A stretch of 64,000 nucleotides of DNA from contig NC_065876.1 of assembly GCF_933775445.1 (NCBI RefSeq), forward strand, positions 5,146,001-5,210,000, given 5' to 3'. Of this stretch, positions 50,777 to 62,316 are shown piece after piece. The stretch's first letter is position 1; each line of letters starts with the position of its first letter. Source of the stretch: Argentina anserina. Taxonomy: Eukaryota > Streptophyta > Magnoliopsida > Rosales > Rosaceae. A model generated the notes under the pieces. It saw only the letters and a list, made by a program, of their open reading frames with translations. It did not search any database and had not been told where the DNA came from. The translations under genes and the position numbers were made by a program.

Positions 50777-52878
50777 ATGGAGAGTGTGGCAGTGTTTGGC
50801 GGAGCAAGTCCGAGTTTTTCCTCATCCCTTCAACGCTCAACCCAGACAACAAGTCCCACCTGCTTATCCTACGCCCAACCCAACTCTAACCTGCGTACCA
50901 TTCACCAAAAGCTAGCAGCTTTCCCGACTCATCTTTTCTCCTATTTCCAATCCCGTCCTCATGCTAAAACTCCCGCCAAACCCCGCATCTTTCTCCCACA
51001 CCTGGTTGCTTCCCTGGTTTGCTTCTACTCCTTTTTCATTGAATTTTGGTTTGATTTATGGGAGACCCAGTTGAAAGTTGTTGACATTTTCTGATGGGTT
51101 TGTGGTTTCAGGAACAGGTTGAGGAGACATACATAATGGTGAAGCCTGATGGTGTTCAACGTGGCCTTGTAAGCCCCTGTCTGTTTTGTTGTTGAGTAAT
51201 TTATGAAATGTGTCTGGGGATTTAGAAAGACTAAAGCTTTGGGTATGATTGACACTAAATAGTGGAGTGAACTTTTGTAAGACTTGGATTTTGTTGATGT
51301 GATAATGTTTTGTATTAGTATTTTCACTTGTTTTTAGGTTTATGGATTGAATTGGTTTAGGTTGGAGAGATAATCTCAAGGTTTGAAAAGAAGGGATTTA
51401 AACTGACTGGCTTGAAGCTCTTCCAGTGCCCCAGAGATTTGGCAGAGGTTTGTCATTTCAGAATTTTAGTAATTCTATGTGTTTTACAGTATTTCATTCA
51501 CATGACATGGTAAATAGTATTTTTGCATCTCAAAACCAACCAATGAGAAATAATTCAGTTAAAAAGAGAAAATTATGAATGTGTAATGGAGGAGCCTTAT
51601 GAGATTCAATGTTTCATGTACTCTATGTTCTCTGTCTTAAAATCTGGACATATTTAGCTTCATAATTTCATTTAGTGTTCAGGAACTTGATATGATGCGA
51701 CTTTCTGACTCGTTCTGTACCTTTTGTTGTTTCCAGGAGCATTATAGGGATCTCAAGTCAAAGTCATTCTTCCCTAAGTTGATAGAGTACATTGTATCTG
51801 GCCCAGTTGTGTGCATGGTATGATTCAATTTTCAATTTTTGTTTTAAGTATTGTTTTTGTTTTTGTTTTTTTGTTTTTTGTTTTATGGTAATCAAAGGTA
51901 GATTTAAGATACCACTTGTACACGAATACTGAAGGCATGGGAGGGTGTTGACGTTGTTGCATCAGCACGTAAGTTGATAGGGTCTACAGACCCTCTTCAA
52001 GCTGAACCAGGAACTATTAGAGGAGATCTTGCTGTTCAAACAGGAAGGTTTAGGCCCTTTATCCTCTGAGATTTTAGTCATTCAACATTTAATATTTGCG
52101 TAATGATGATTTGTTTCACTTGATGGCATTTGAGTTCTAATGCAACACTGTTATATAAAATACAATTCGCAGGAATGTGGTTCATGGGAGTGATAGCCCT
52201 GAAAATGGCAAGCGTGAAATAGGTAAGCAGGCCATTCAGACACCTTTGTTTTATACTGCCTTCTCATGAGATGAGAATAGTGAAGTTTCTCTCAGTATCC
52301 AAGTTTCAAACATTGTGGCCACTCATGTCTGAAATGCATCTTTATTCTATGCTTCTTTTTATATGGGGCTGGACACTAAAGTTCGGTAGATAAGTTTCAC
52401 TCATGTGACTTGGCAAATCAGGACAACTATTATATATAAGTGGCATTGGGCACCAGTGAATTGCTATATTGAAGGTTCAGTTGTATATGAGATCAGGGTG
52501 CAGTAACTTCTAGTTCGCTACTAGGTCTGAAGTAATTTGGTGCAGTGACAAATAGATTCCATGTGGTTCTGAAGTTTTAGTTGTGGATTTTACTTGAGAT
52601 ACAGTGGAGCAGCATGTTTTGAATGCAAATAATATGCTCGAGGTTTTTTTTCACACAAGAAAATTACTTGCACTTTTCTAAGGATCAAGAAGATTACCTT
52701 CTATAATTTTTTGATGATCGTAGTGTAAATATATAGATGCATCTCTTTATTAAATTTAAACTTCTCCTCAATAACTGTCCCATAATTCATGAATTGTTTG
52801 CACATTGCAGCTCTCTGGTTTAAAGAAGGTGAAGTATGCCAGTGGACATCATCTCAAGCACCATGGCTGAGAGAGTGA
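50777..52878 (+). CDS. Nucleoside diphosphate kinase, plastid type (NDPK2-like)
   Basis: Transfers the terminal phosphate from ATP to other nucleoside diphosphates through a phospho-histidine. Seven exons: 50777-51016, 51112-51168, 51361-51447, 51737-51817, 51935-52047, 52173-52222, 52811-52878; frame open, product 231 residues. The first 75 or so residues are rich in Ser, Thr and basic residues with few acids, a typical plastid transit peptide, ending [12 protein letters not shown]. The kinase core begins [19 protein letters not shown] and includes [32 protein letters not shown] and the active-site His in NVVHGSDS; the C-terminus [13 protein letters not shown] fits. Arabidopsis NDPK2 is linked to phytochrome and stress signalling, which is knowledge from that species. 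Confidence 0.96.
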
Positions 52879-53556
52879 TTTCTGAATGCTCAATTCTATC
52901 AACGGATACAATTTTGAAAATAGTTTCCAGAGCTGTTGTATCATCATGTCTTATAAATGTAACCTTAAACGGCTAAATAACCCCTCTTGAATTATCATAT
53001 TAACCACAGCCTCTCAAGAAATGTTTGTTTTCTTGCATCGATTCTTGATTAATGAGAATGACTCCTTATATTTGAACAAGCTTCTCTTGTGGAATACTTC
53101 ATTTATATAAACGACAGTGGTGAAGTGGTCACGTTGAAAATTACTTTTGACTCACCGTTCATTCAATGCTGTATAGAGCAAAAATAGCTCAAGAAACTAA
53201 ACAAGTGAATTGAATTGAAATGGATTACAACATATATTCCCGAGACAAGTGAAGTAGGAGTTGCCATATTTTCTCACATATAATGCATTCCCTCAGAACC
53301 GGGGACCTGTGGTTCTGATATTACAACAGAAATTGTCCAACAATCATACACAATTATCTTGTTTTTGTTTGCAATTGTTCCAATGAACAAAGAGATTGAG
53401 AGACGGGATTAATCCCGGTAGGCACATATTCACAACCATATATAGACATCTTCATGTGATAAACCCAATCAGAGCATACGTATCTCAGTGGCAGGTAAAG
53501 AGCTGATGCATTCGTGTTCCGATTGTTGTTCCGTGTTGTTAACAGATTGAGAACCA

Positions 53557-54551
53557 CTAGAACTTGGGGAAACGCCTGACACTATCGATAGTCATTGCCT
53601 CCCCTGATGACGAGCTGACAGCAGTGTGAGCTCTCTTAAATTTGGAGAAGAGGTAGAGAATCGAGACCTCTGCACTCCTTGGCTGTTTCAAGGTGCCTAC
53701 AGAATCGCAATCGCTCGAAGTTATTGAACTTCTTTCTGAAGAACAATCCATGTCTAATGTCATAACCTCCTCCTGTGGAGAGGCCGCAACCAAATCAGGA
53801 GAGCTTGAAGTCCCGGAGGAAGCACAGTTCACCTCTATGTTCATTGGCTCCAACTCAAGAGAACTTGAATTAGAGCACAGACTTAGATTACGTTTTGAAC
53901 CCAATCTAAGCTTCATGAGCGTAGTCTCTGCATCACAAAAAAGAGAAGTAAACGACAATGATTCTCTCAATGACCTTGTACCTCCAAGTAACATTTATTC
54001 ATTTTACGCTACAGATGCGCCTCTAACAATCCTCAAGGTACATAACTACACATATATCATCATGAACCACTGTAAACTACAACAGCTTTTAGGTATAAGG
54101 AAGCATTCTAGTCATATACACAGAACAACTAATAGCAATAAGTCCAAGCAAGCATTCAACCATTCAAGTACACAGAAGCGACCGAACCACTGCACATCAA
54201 CAGATTTTAACAGCCGTCACCACGCAGGGGGTACAAGAATTCTAGTTACAATCAATTATCGCAGGTGTTTCATAGGAAATGCCCAATTGCCGATTGAGAC
54301 AAATCATCAAACAGGTGGTGGGCAAAGCTAACAATCTTAAACGAAAGCGACTTAAAACGGTCAAACGTTCAAGACATCAAACAGACCCAGAAGAGAAAAG
54401 TGAAACCGTAGGAGTGAACAATGAGGAGAACATGAAGAGCAGGGTTGGATGTTTTACCGTAGATTGAGAGAGAATCGTCTTTGAAAATCTTGGAAGGCGG
54501 TCTTTCCAAGCTGTCTGCCGGAACAGACGACGCTCTTACTCTCCCAAACAT
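53557..54551 (-). CDS. Small conserved-looking plant protein, Ser-rich, function unknown
   Basis: Two exons: 54458-54551 and 53557-53927, GT..AG, 154 residues. Start MFGRVRASSVPADSLERPP, then KIFKDDSLSIYE split across the intron and TTLMKLRLGSKRNL. The middle and C-terminal parts are Ser-rich and acidic (SSSPDLVAASPQEE, ERSSITSSDCDS) with a short hydrophobic or helical patch SILYLFSKFKR near the end. I believe proteins with the MK/LKLRLGS and SIxxLFSKFKR words occur widely in plants, but I cannot assign a function. The intact reading frame across a proper intron supports a real gene. Confidence 0.75.
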
Positions 54552-55373
54552 AGCATCCCAATCTGAGGTTCTCTCTATCGCGGTCGCTGTGTTTCTATAT
54601 AATCTGAGGAACAAGACACAGATCTGAACCACTCAATCCTCTATTTAAGTAAAAGATGAAAATAATGGCGCGAATCCAAGGCGGGAATCGTGCTCTGACC
54701 CGCTTCAGCCCAAACGCATGTATTGCTCTGCCGACGAAAGCTTGTTGCAATACTGTTTAGTGTTGTATACATTTCTCTTTTTGAAGAGCCTGTGGAATGT
54801 GCAACTCTTTATGTATGGATTTGGAAGGAACATTGATCTTTGGCCACAGAGGTCATGTTTTGATTCCATTTGCTCATATTATGGCGACTTTGCATCAAAT
54901 GCACCAGTCGTGAAGGTCGTGAGTTCGATTTGAAGGACAAGTTGTTGCATAATGATGTTTAATACTGATTCACAAAATGATAACATCTCATATAATGCAA
55001 GACTTTTCTTGCCTCTTTTACATCACGAAATGACTGCGCGAAGCGATTGAAGAGCCTGTTGTTCTGAATGAATTTTCTAATCATTGTGAGTAGTTTCAAC
55101 CAGGTAATAGAAAAATCTCAACACCATATTAGCCAGCAAGCAACCTCTTGTCACAACACAATCAGTTTCTCCAGAGTAACCACCTTAAGAAACCACCTCT
55201 ACTATTTCTAGCCTTGATTTTTTTTCCCTGGTAGTTAGATTGTTCAAGAAAGAAGACATTAGCTCTGGGGTGTGCTGGTATTTAAACATCATACTGAAAT
55301 TAAAGTTTTTTATGAACACAGACATACACAAACATCTCCACATTTTGTATGGCTAGGAATTTGGAAAGCTCAC
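54552..55373. other. Intergenic and 3' end of the ABC1 kinase gene
   Basis: Contains the promoter side of the small gene (minus strand) on the left and, near 55200-55230, a possible last exon of the ABC1 gene (acceptor CCAG followed by GGAAAAAAAATCAAGGC and an early stop). That last exon is uncertain. Confidence 0.4.
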
Positions 55374-58248
55374 CTTTTAATCTTCCAGCACGGAACAAAG
55401 CTTCTTCTGCAATGGGTCTCCATTGTTCTGCACATGAGTAGTTGATTCCTAGTCCAACACTAAGCCCTCTCAGCAGATGCACTGTTCGAAGAACAGAAAA
55501 CAACTCCTCTGGAAAAGCCTGTAAAATGAGATTCAGAGCAAGGGAAAAAAATGAAATACGACGTAGTCAATCACGACTCAGAAGGAGATTGGAAAATCAA
55601 ATGATTAGTATTGGAATACAGAATAATTCCTAAACTAGTTGATGATCGATCACATATACGTGAGATCACTTTGCAATTTATGCATACCTGAACAGCAATC
55701 TTTTTAATAGAAGATTCCTCAGAAAAATGCTGCAGCATTGTTACTCCAGGCGGTAATTTCGTGTCAAACATTGTTACTGCTAACTTTAACATTTCTTTAT
55801 GTTCATCTTCACACTTGCTCAAGGTTTTTATGCCAAGCTCCCTGTAAAATGAAACAAAGTAGTAAGATATGCATACAACGGAAATTTTTTGATTTTAATT
55901 AGACATTGACAAGCTAACTGCCGGTTCATGATACATGTCACACCAACAACCACCAAAATTTGTTTACCTATAGCTCTCCAGCGCTCTTACAGGGTCACCA
56001 TCAGCTATCGCAAGAACAAGATTTGCATAACCAAGTCTCAACCGATCTGGGAGATCTTTCACTTGGCCGTAGTCAAGCAAGGCAACCTAACTTGGAGGAA
56101 TACCAATACTAAGGTGGTTGAATTTCAAAGAAAGGACACTGAAACAGTTTGTTTAAGATGAGAACAGTAAACATGTCTCCGGCCAGATGAGTGTAGTTGG
56201 AACAAAGCCGCAACTGTATAAAGGAAAATAAACTGGTTGCCACTTACCTCTGAACCCTTACAGATTAGGATATTTCCTGGGTGGGGATCTGCATGGAAGA
56301 AACCATTCTTCAGAATCATTTGTCCATATGCTAGTGTCAAACTTTGGAGGATTTTCCTGCATTATTTAAGAATTTCGATGAAGCAAATTAATGTTCGATT
56401 TCTTATGAGAGAATAATAAAAAGAGAATTTGCTACAAGCTAGACTAGAGAACATTTTCTGGGAATCTCAACTATAACTAAGCAATATCAAACTTGAAAAG
56501 TTGAAGGCAGGGAAAGCCTAAGGTAATGAACTCAGGAAAGGTGACCTCACAACTTAAGACGGTGAAGTTCCAAATGTAGCAACATTTAGAAAATGTATGG
56601 GAGATATATGACAACCAAATAGATAGGTAAAAAGGAGAAACATACGGAAAAGTCTCAAATGTGATTTCTTTGGCTGATACAAAGAAATGAAACACTTTCC
56701 TCACAAAAATTAAATCTGTAGTTACATGGCTCCAAATTGTAAATTATAGGCCACAACAAAGAAACACGAACTTCCTGCAAACTCAATGCCACTTATAACA
56801 AACATGTAGATAAAAAGGAATGCATACTCTCTGTACAGACTAGAAGCTTACTGCTTTGCGCGGCTGCAACCTTACCACCAGGGTCCATACCCCTTTTCGC
56901 AATTTCATCACCAAGATTCAGGATTGGTATTCCATCAATATATTCCATAACTAAGACTCGCCTAACAAACAAAACAACACTTTGATCATTGAGAGCTCCA
57001 TTGATAACGTACAGCACTTATCAAGTACTGACTAAATTAAAGTAGAGAAGTGAGGTGTTAGTGTTACACACCTGGTGACTAGGTTTCGTATCAGTCGAGG
57101 AACCACAACAGGACTCCTTTTGTTATTCTCTTTTTTTTTTTTTTGAAGTTTTTCCATAGCGTTAGATTCCCTTGTGAAGTCAAATTCATATCCAATCTGC
57201 AATTGCCAATTTCCTAATAACAGTTAGTTATTTATATGCCAAGTTGCCAACAACTTTATTTCCGACAGTAACCAAATTTTCCATTATTTTGGTACATATA
57301 AGGAACAAGTATATCATGATTAAGCATGAATAAACTGAAGAAATAGTGATCACTCTAAAAGAAAACTCTTGGATGTTATATGGGGAAAGCCAGGATACCA
57401 CCAAAAAACAGAAGGAAAACTGATAAAAACTAAATGAATACCTGCGTCTCCATTTCCTTGGTTACGGAGTATAGATCAAATTTGACATCTGTCTTTTGAA
57501 TGTATAAAACAAAAGCTTGCAAGTTATGGATATCTGTCATCATTATATCCTGAACTCCAAGATGTTGCACCTATTACGAACAGAAATTAAAATTTTACAT
57601 AACATACAGAAGCCACAGAATTTGCAATGTTTTCTCACCTTGACAACAATATCACTTTTATCACCTCTCCATCTTGCTCGGTGTACCTAGTTAGAGCATA
57701 AAGCACAAATCAGTTACAAGTGAATATGCTTACAGATGTACAATTCTCTCCCAGACATAACAAGTAAAGAGCTCTGAAGCATTCAGATGTGTTCTTAATT
57801 CTTCCTCAATGTTAATATTTTCTACAAATTGTTAGATCGTTAATGTTTGAGATACATTACACACTTATAGAAAACAACAAGTATCAATATTCTTTTCTTT
57901 AGTCATGCTTGAGTTCAGGTAGTCTCTCTGTTAGCCCCCAGAAACTAAACTAGGTAGCATACTTACTATCAAATTCAAGTTTTTTGTTGCAATCTGTACA
58001 GTATCCCTTGATTATATCAGCAAGCTGGAACTTCCTACGATTAGAACAAGTACCTGTGAAATTGAAGCATAGCCAATAGGATCCACATCAAATCTCTCAA
58101 ACACTTCACCAACACTTTGACCTACCTCAGATTCCAGCATAAGTTGAACAGCATCTAATGGAGTTGCAGGAGCATGATCGCACGATGTAACAAGCCTTTT
58201 CACCCACGCAGCTGGAGCCAAGTCTGGCTTCCCAATAATTTGCGCAAC
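55374..58248 (-). pseudogene. ABC1/aarF-domain kinase gene, 5' exons missing, one splice donor damaged
   Basis: ABC1-family atypical kinase. Minus-strand exons: 58248-58054, 57686-57639, 57570-57442, 57196-57072, 56961-about 56850, 56356-56248, 56086-55968, 55841-55688, 55518-55374. Motifs: VAQIIGKPDLAPAAWVKRL (start of the ABC1 domain), VHRARWRGDKSDIVVKVQHLG with the conserved Lys, VLVMEYIDGIPI hinge, NGFFHADPHPGNILI catalytic loop, VALLDYGQVKDLP metal-binding loop, and C-terminal LRGLSVGLGINYSC. Two defects: no exon for the first 70 or so residues is visible between 58248 and the neighbouring P450 gene, and the fifth exon ends CAG followed by TAAGC, so the expected GTAAGC donor seems to have lost its G; the only nearby GT (at 56851-56850) puts the next exon out of frame. 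A run of 14 A in exon four encodes four Lys and is in frame. It could still be transcribed with a different donor or a distant first exon. Confidence 0.8.
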
Positions 58249-58865
58249 CTAATCAATATCCCATCAAAGACAAGTAGCCAACTCAGTGGTCAGCAAAATA
58301 TTTCGAAACCAAAAGATCACTAATAATGTATTCAAGATCGTTATGAATTCACAAATGTATAATTCGGTGGAGGACAAAGGAACATAACCATTATATTGAT
58401 CAACTATTCCATATTATGAACTCCTTGTGTAAGCTTTTTTTTATATCTGTTAGGAAAACACATTATATTGAAAGGGTATAATAGTCAACAGAGATATATG
58501 TCATTGGACCTCATGTTCACTCTGATAAGGCTTTCATAGAAAATAAAAAAAGATCAATTGTTTTGTTCCAACATTTTTGTTAAACTTTTTGTTTAGATAT
58601 ATATACCGACCAGAGAGATGATGCAGCAATTGTAGTTTATCGGTCACAATACAGTATTTATCAGCCAAAAAATAAAGAAGAAGTTTAGGATGGGTCCAAT
58701 ATATAGAAATCTGAAATAGGCCGGAGCCTTTTCTTCTGGTGTCGTATTGCGAAAACTTCAATTATTAGTTTATTACACGTGCTTCCTGATTTTGAATCAG
58801 TACACTCATTGAGTGGAGGATCATTAATAATGGAGACGGTAGAAGACGACGGAAAAATCTGTAAT
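58249..58865. other. Stretch upstream of the ABC1 remnant
   Basis: Searched by eye on the minus strand for the missing ABC1 first exon (a GGFFLK-type end before a GT); none found. No other gene seen. Confidence 0.45.
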
Positions 58866-58873
58866 GCGTACAG

Positions 58874-59396
58874 CTATGTAGCACTGACACCGACACCGAC
58901 ACCGACACTGCGACAACGACACTGCGACAACGACACGGCGCGACACGGTAAATCTAAAAAATATAAATCTCGACACAACATCGATTCGGCAATTTATATA
59001 AAATTTAATATATTTATTAATACATAAAAAAAATATATAACATATAAAATAATGTCAAATTAAAGTTTCAAGTTCATTCCATTCTATAACAATTAAAAAC
59101 AAATAAATCTAAGAAAATAAGAAAGGGAAAACAATGAGACTAAAATAAAATTGGGTTTTTTTTTCTGTTTAGTTTTCATTTTTTTTGTTTTTATAATCTA
59201 AAATGATGACGTGGCATGTCGGAATTATGATGTGGCGTATCGGTCAAAATGTCGGGGAAGTGTCAAAAAAGTTAATATTAATGACACGCCACATGGAGTG
59301 TCGGACACGGTGTCGGGAAGTGTCGGGCCGTGTCGGAGTGTCGGGAATTGTCGGACACTTCAACACTCCAACCTTAAAAGTGTCGGTGCTACATAG
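58874..59396. mobile_element. MITE, 523 bp, with terminal inverted repeats and 8-bp target duplication
   Basis: Left end CTATGTAGCACTGACAC and right end GTGTCGGTGCTACATAG are inverted copies with one mismatch in 17. Flanked by the exact 8-bp repeat GCGTACAG (58866-58873 and 59397-59404). Next to each end are tandem-like CACCGACACCGACA / GTGTCGGACACGG words, also in inverted arrangement; the centre is AT-rich and non-coding. An 8-bp duplication points to the hAT superfamily; a 9-bp Mutator type cannot be fully excluded. It sits about 150 bases upstream of the P450 start. Confidence 0.88.
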
Positions 59397-59548
59397 GCGT
59401 ACAGCAAATCCCAGCCAAAACCTCACAGGCACACCATCGTCCATCTCACGTAGATTTTCTCTCAGATTTTCTTCATACCTTTTACGTAGCGCACATAGGC
59501 TCAGACAATCCATATTTACGAGGAATCTCCCATACCTTTTGAGTTTTG

Positions 59549-60496
59549 ATGAGTCTACTGAAAAGAATGCCGGAGCTCATCAACAATGAAATCCTTTCCT
59601 TTCTACTCCTCCCTGTTTTCCTCATCCTCTTGTACAGGTGGTCTTGTTCTACTTCCGGAACAAGAAACCCACCGCCTTCTCCATCAAAGCTCCCCATCAT
59701 CGGAAACCTTCACCAACTAGGCTCACTTTCAACTCCACCCCATCGCGCATTTCAAGCCTTATCTAAGGTCTATGGCCCTCTCATGCTCCTCCACTTCCGA
59801 AGCTCCCCCGTTCTTGTCGTCTCGTCGGCCGAGGGTGCCCGGGAGATCATGAAAACTCACGACCTCGCATTTTCCAGCAGACCTAAGACCACCGCCTTCG
59901 AGAAGCTTCTTTACAACTGTAAAGACGTGGCCGTGGCACCTTACGGTGACTACTGGAGGCAGGTGAAGAGCATCTGCGTGCTACATCTCTTGAGCGCCAA
60001 GAAGGTCAGGTCCTTTCGCACCCTGAGAGAAGACGAGACGAGATCTATGATCAGAAACATAAAGGAAACTTCACAAAGGGGAGAAGTTGTGGACGTGAGG
60101 AAGATGGTTATGGGTCTTACGAACGATGTCGTCTCGAGGGCGGCTCTGGGGAAGAAGTACTACAATGATGGAGACTTTAAGGAGCTCACCACCGAATTTA
60201 CTGAGTTGGCGGGAAGTATTCATCTTGGAGACTATATTCCATGGCTGGGTTGGTTGAGCCGTCTTGCGGGTTTGGACGCCAAACTAGACAGTCTGGCTAA
60301 ACGGTACGATGCATTCATGGACTCGGTACTTCAAGAGCATATTGATAAAAGTTGGGACACCAGCAACGAAAATGATCAAGGCTCTGATGATGATCAGAAC
60401 GAGGATAACAGAGATTTTGTGGATGTTTTACTTGAAATTCAGCGGGAAAACTTGCTTCAATTTCCTCTTGACAGAACTAGCATAAAAGCTGTCGTC

Positions 60497-60545
<49 letters not shown>

Positions 60546-62062
60546 GCAACGTCGTGATATAAGTACTATATGTCGTTAATGTTCTATAATATGCAGATTA
60601 ACCCGTTTTATATTTAAATTTTTTAATATTTGACATGTGAGGTGTCATCGTTATCTTTTACAATTTTATGCTGTAATGGACATGTTATTATTTGAATTAT
60701 TATATTATTTTTAAAGAGAGAAGAGAGATAGATATGAGAGAGAGAGAGCAATAAAATAATAAAAGACAGGTTGACATGAAAAATTAGAAGTGTCAAATAT
60801 TATGGGTTCATCTGCCAATATCGGTATAGCATACAGTACATTTTGTAGACATTAATTAGGAGAGGACGTGAGATTACGATAGGAGTGTGTGAATAAAGTA
60901 ATAAAAGACAGGTTTACAAGAAAAATTAGAAGTGTCAAATATTATGGGTTCATCGTACATATCGGTATGACATACTTTGCAGACATTAATTAGAGAATCA
61001 CATGAGATGTCCGATAGGAAAATACAACATGTGTGTGAATAAAATAATAAAAGACAAGTTGACAGGAAAAATTAGAAGTGTCAAATATTATAGGTTCATC
61101 GTACATATCGGTATGACATACAACAGGTTTTGCATACATTAATTAGGGAAGCACATGAGCTGCACAATAGGAGGGGGTGTGAGATTATGTTGTGTTTTGT
61201 TGTATGTCATGCATACAGTGGCGCACAACAGAATTTTCCAAATATTATTGGTCACATGAGATCCATCTAGATTTGACACATTAGTTTTGAAAATTGATAT
61301 TAAGGAAATTTTTCTCCCATTGATGTGCGTGTGTGGCATTGACATATATATGGATTGGAGTTGCTCTTATGTAGTTATTGGTCATATATGCACTAACAAT
61401 TCATCATTCTGCTATTAATGAAAACGTACGTGTAGGATATGTTCCTTGCTGGGACGGATACCACATCTACACTTCTAGAGTGGGAAATGGCAGAGGTTCT
61501 GAAGCACCCAAGGGTCATGAGCAAATTGCAGAAAGAATTGAGGGCTGTTAAAAAAGGAGAAGAAGAAATATTAACGGAGGATGACTTGGTTGACATGCAC
61601 TACTTGAAGACAGTGATTAAGGAGGCTCTTCGTTTACATCCATCATTTACACTATTATTGCCTAAGATGTCGATCCAAGATGTGAAAATAAAAGGTTACG
61701 ACATTAAGGCCAACACACAAGTCTTAGTGAATGTCTGGCAGATCGGAAGAGATCCGAAATCTTTCAATCACAAACCAGAAGAGTTTGAGCCGGAGAGGTT
61801 TTTGGGAGTAAATAGTGGTCTCAGTTACAAAGGAACTGACTTCGAGTATCTTCCGTTCGGAGCTGGCAGGAGGCTATGTCCCGGGATTCAGTTTGCTACG
61901 ACTGTCAATGAGATTGGTCTTGCAAATTTGCTGCACAAGTTTGATTGGACATTGCCTGGTGGAGTAAGAAATGAGGATTTAGACATGAGTGAATCGTCTG
62001 GTTTAACAATTCATAAGAAGTACCCACTCAAAGCCATGGCTATTCCACATTCATCAGCTTAA
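59549..62062 (+). CDS. Cytochrome P450, CYP71 clan (CYP71A-like)
   Basis: Membrane-bound haem monooxygenase of the endoplasmic reticulum. Two exons, 59549-60499 and 61436-62062, phase 0, 525 residues; the single intron position before DMFLAGTDTT is standard for the CYP71 clan. Features in order: N-terminal membrane anchor (EILSFLLLPVFLILLY), Pro-rich hinge NPPPSPSKLPIIGN, C-helix WRQVKS, I-helix AGTDTT, ExxR motif as KEALRLHP, PERF, and haem-binding FGAGRRLCPG with the Cys ligand. The segment after ExxR reads LLLPKMSIQD where most relatives have PR; this may alter substrate fit. Substrate is not predictable; CYP71A enzymes act in specialised metabolism. The ATG at 59549 is preferred; no better upstream start is seen. 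Confidence 0.95.
60500..61435 (+). repeat. P450 intron with (TC)n run and 142-146 bp tandem repeats
   Basis: Begins GTCTCTCTC with a (TC)n run to 60541. From about 60749 to 61190 a block containing AATAAAAGACAGG, AAAAATTAGAAGTGTCAAATATTATGG and TTCATCGTACATATCGG recurs three times, starting at 60758, 60900 and 61046, i.e. with periods of 142 and 146 bases. Confidence 0.85.
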
Positions 62063-62112
62063 CCGTAAGAAGAGTAACTAGCTAGCTATACCTTGTTCTC
62101 TCTATGTCTCTA

Positions 62113-62309
62113 TACTAGAAAAGGTATGAAGCTTGTATATTGCTTAAATTGATTGATTGATGATCTAATACAAGTCTAGAACTAACTATTTATAGGAAAT
62201 GAATTGGACAATTGCATTGTTGTTAGCACTATCTCTAATGATGAATCTAACTGTTCTACCACCATGAGTAACATGGCTTGTTGCTTTACACAGCTCACAC
62301 ACGCTAACA
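62113..62309 (-). repeat. 3' LTR of the right-edge copia element
   Basis: Starts TGTTAGCGTG on the minus strand right after the polypurine tract. The outer border near 62113 is approximate because it is set by similarity to the LTR at 1717-1898 and the last bases differ. Confidence 0.8.
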
Positions 62310-62316
62310 CTCCCCT

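Noticed and set aside
53693..54331. Plus-strand open frame of 212 codons
   Set aside because: It runs antisense to the second exon of the small two-exon gene and through its intron, with no family features.
58779..59027. Plus-strand open frame METVEDDGK... with Thr-Pro repeats
   Set aside because: It runs into the MITE, and the repeats come from the MITE's CACCGACA words; no homologous protein is recognised.
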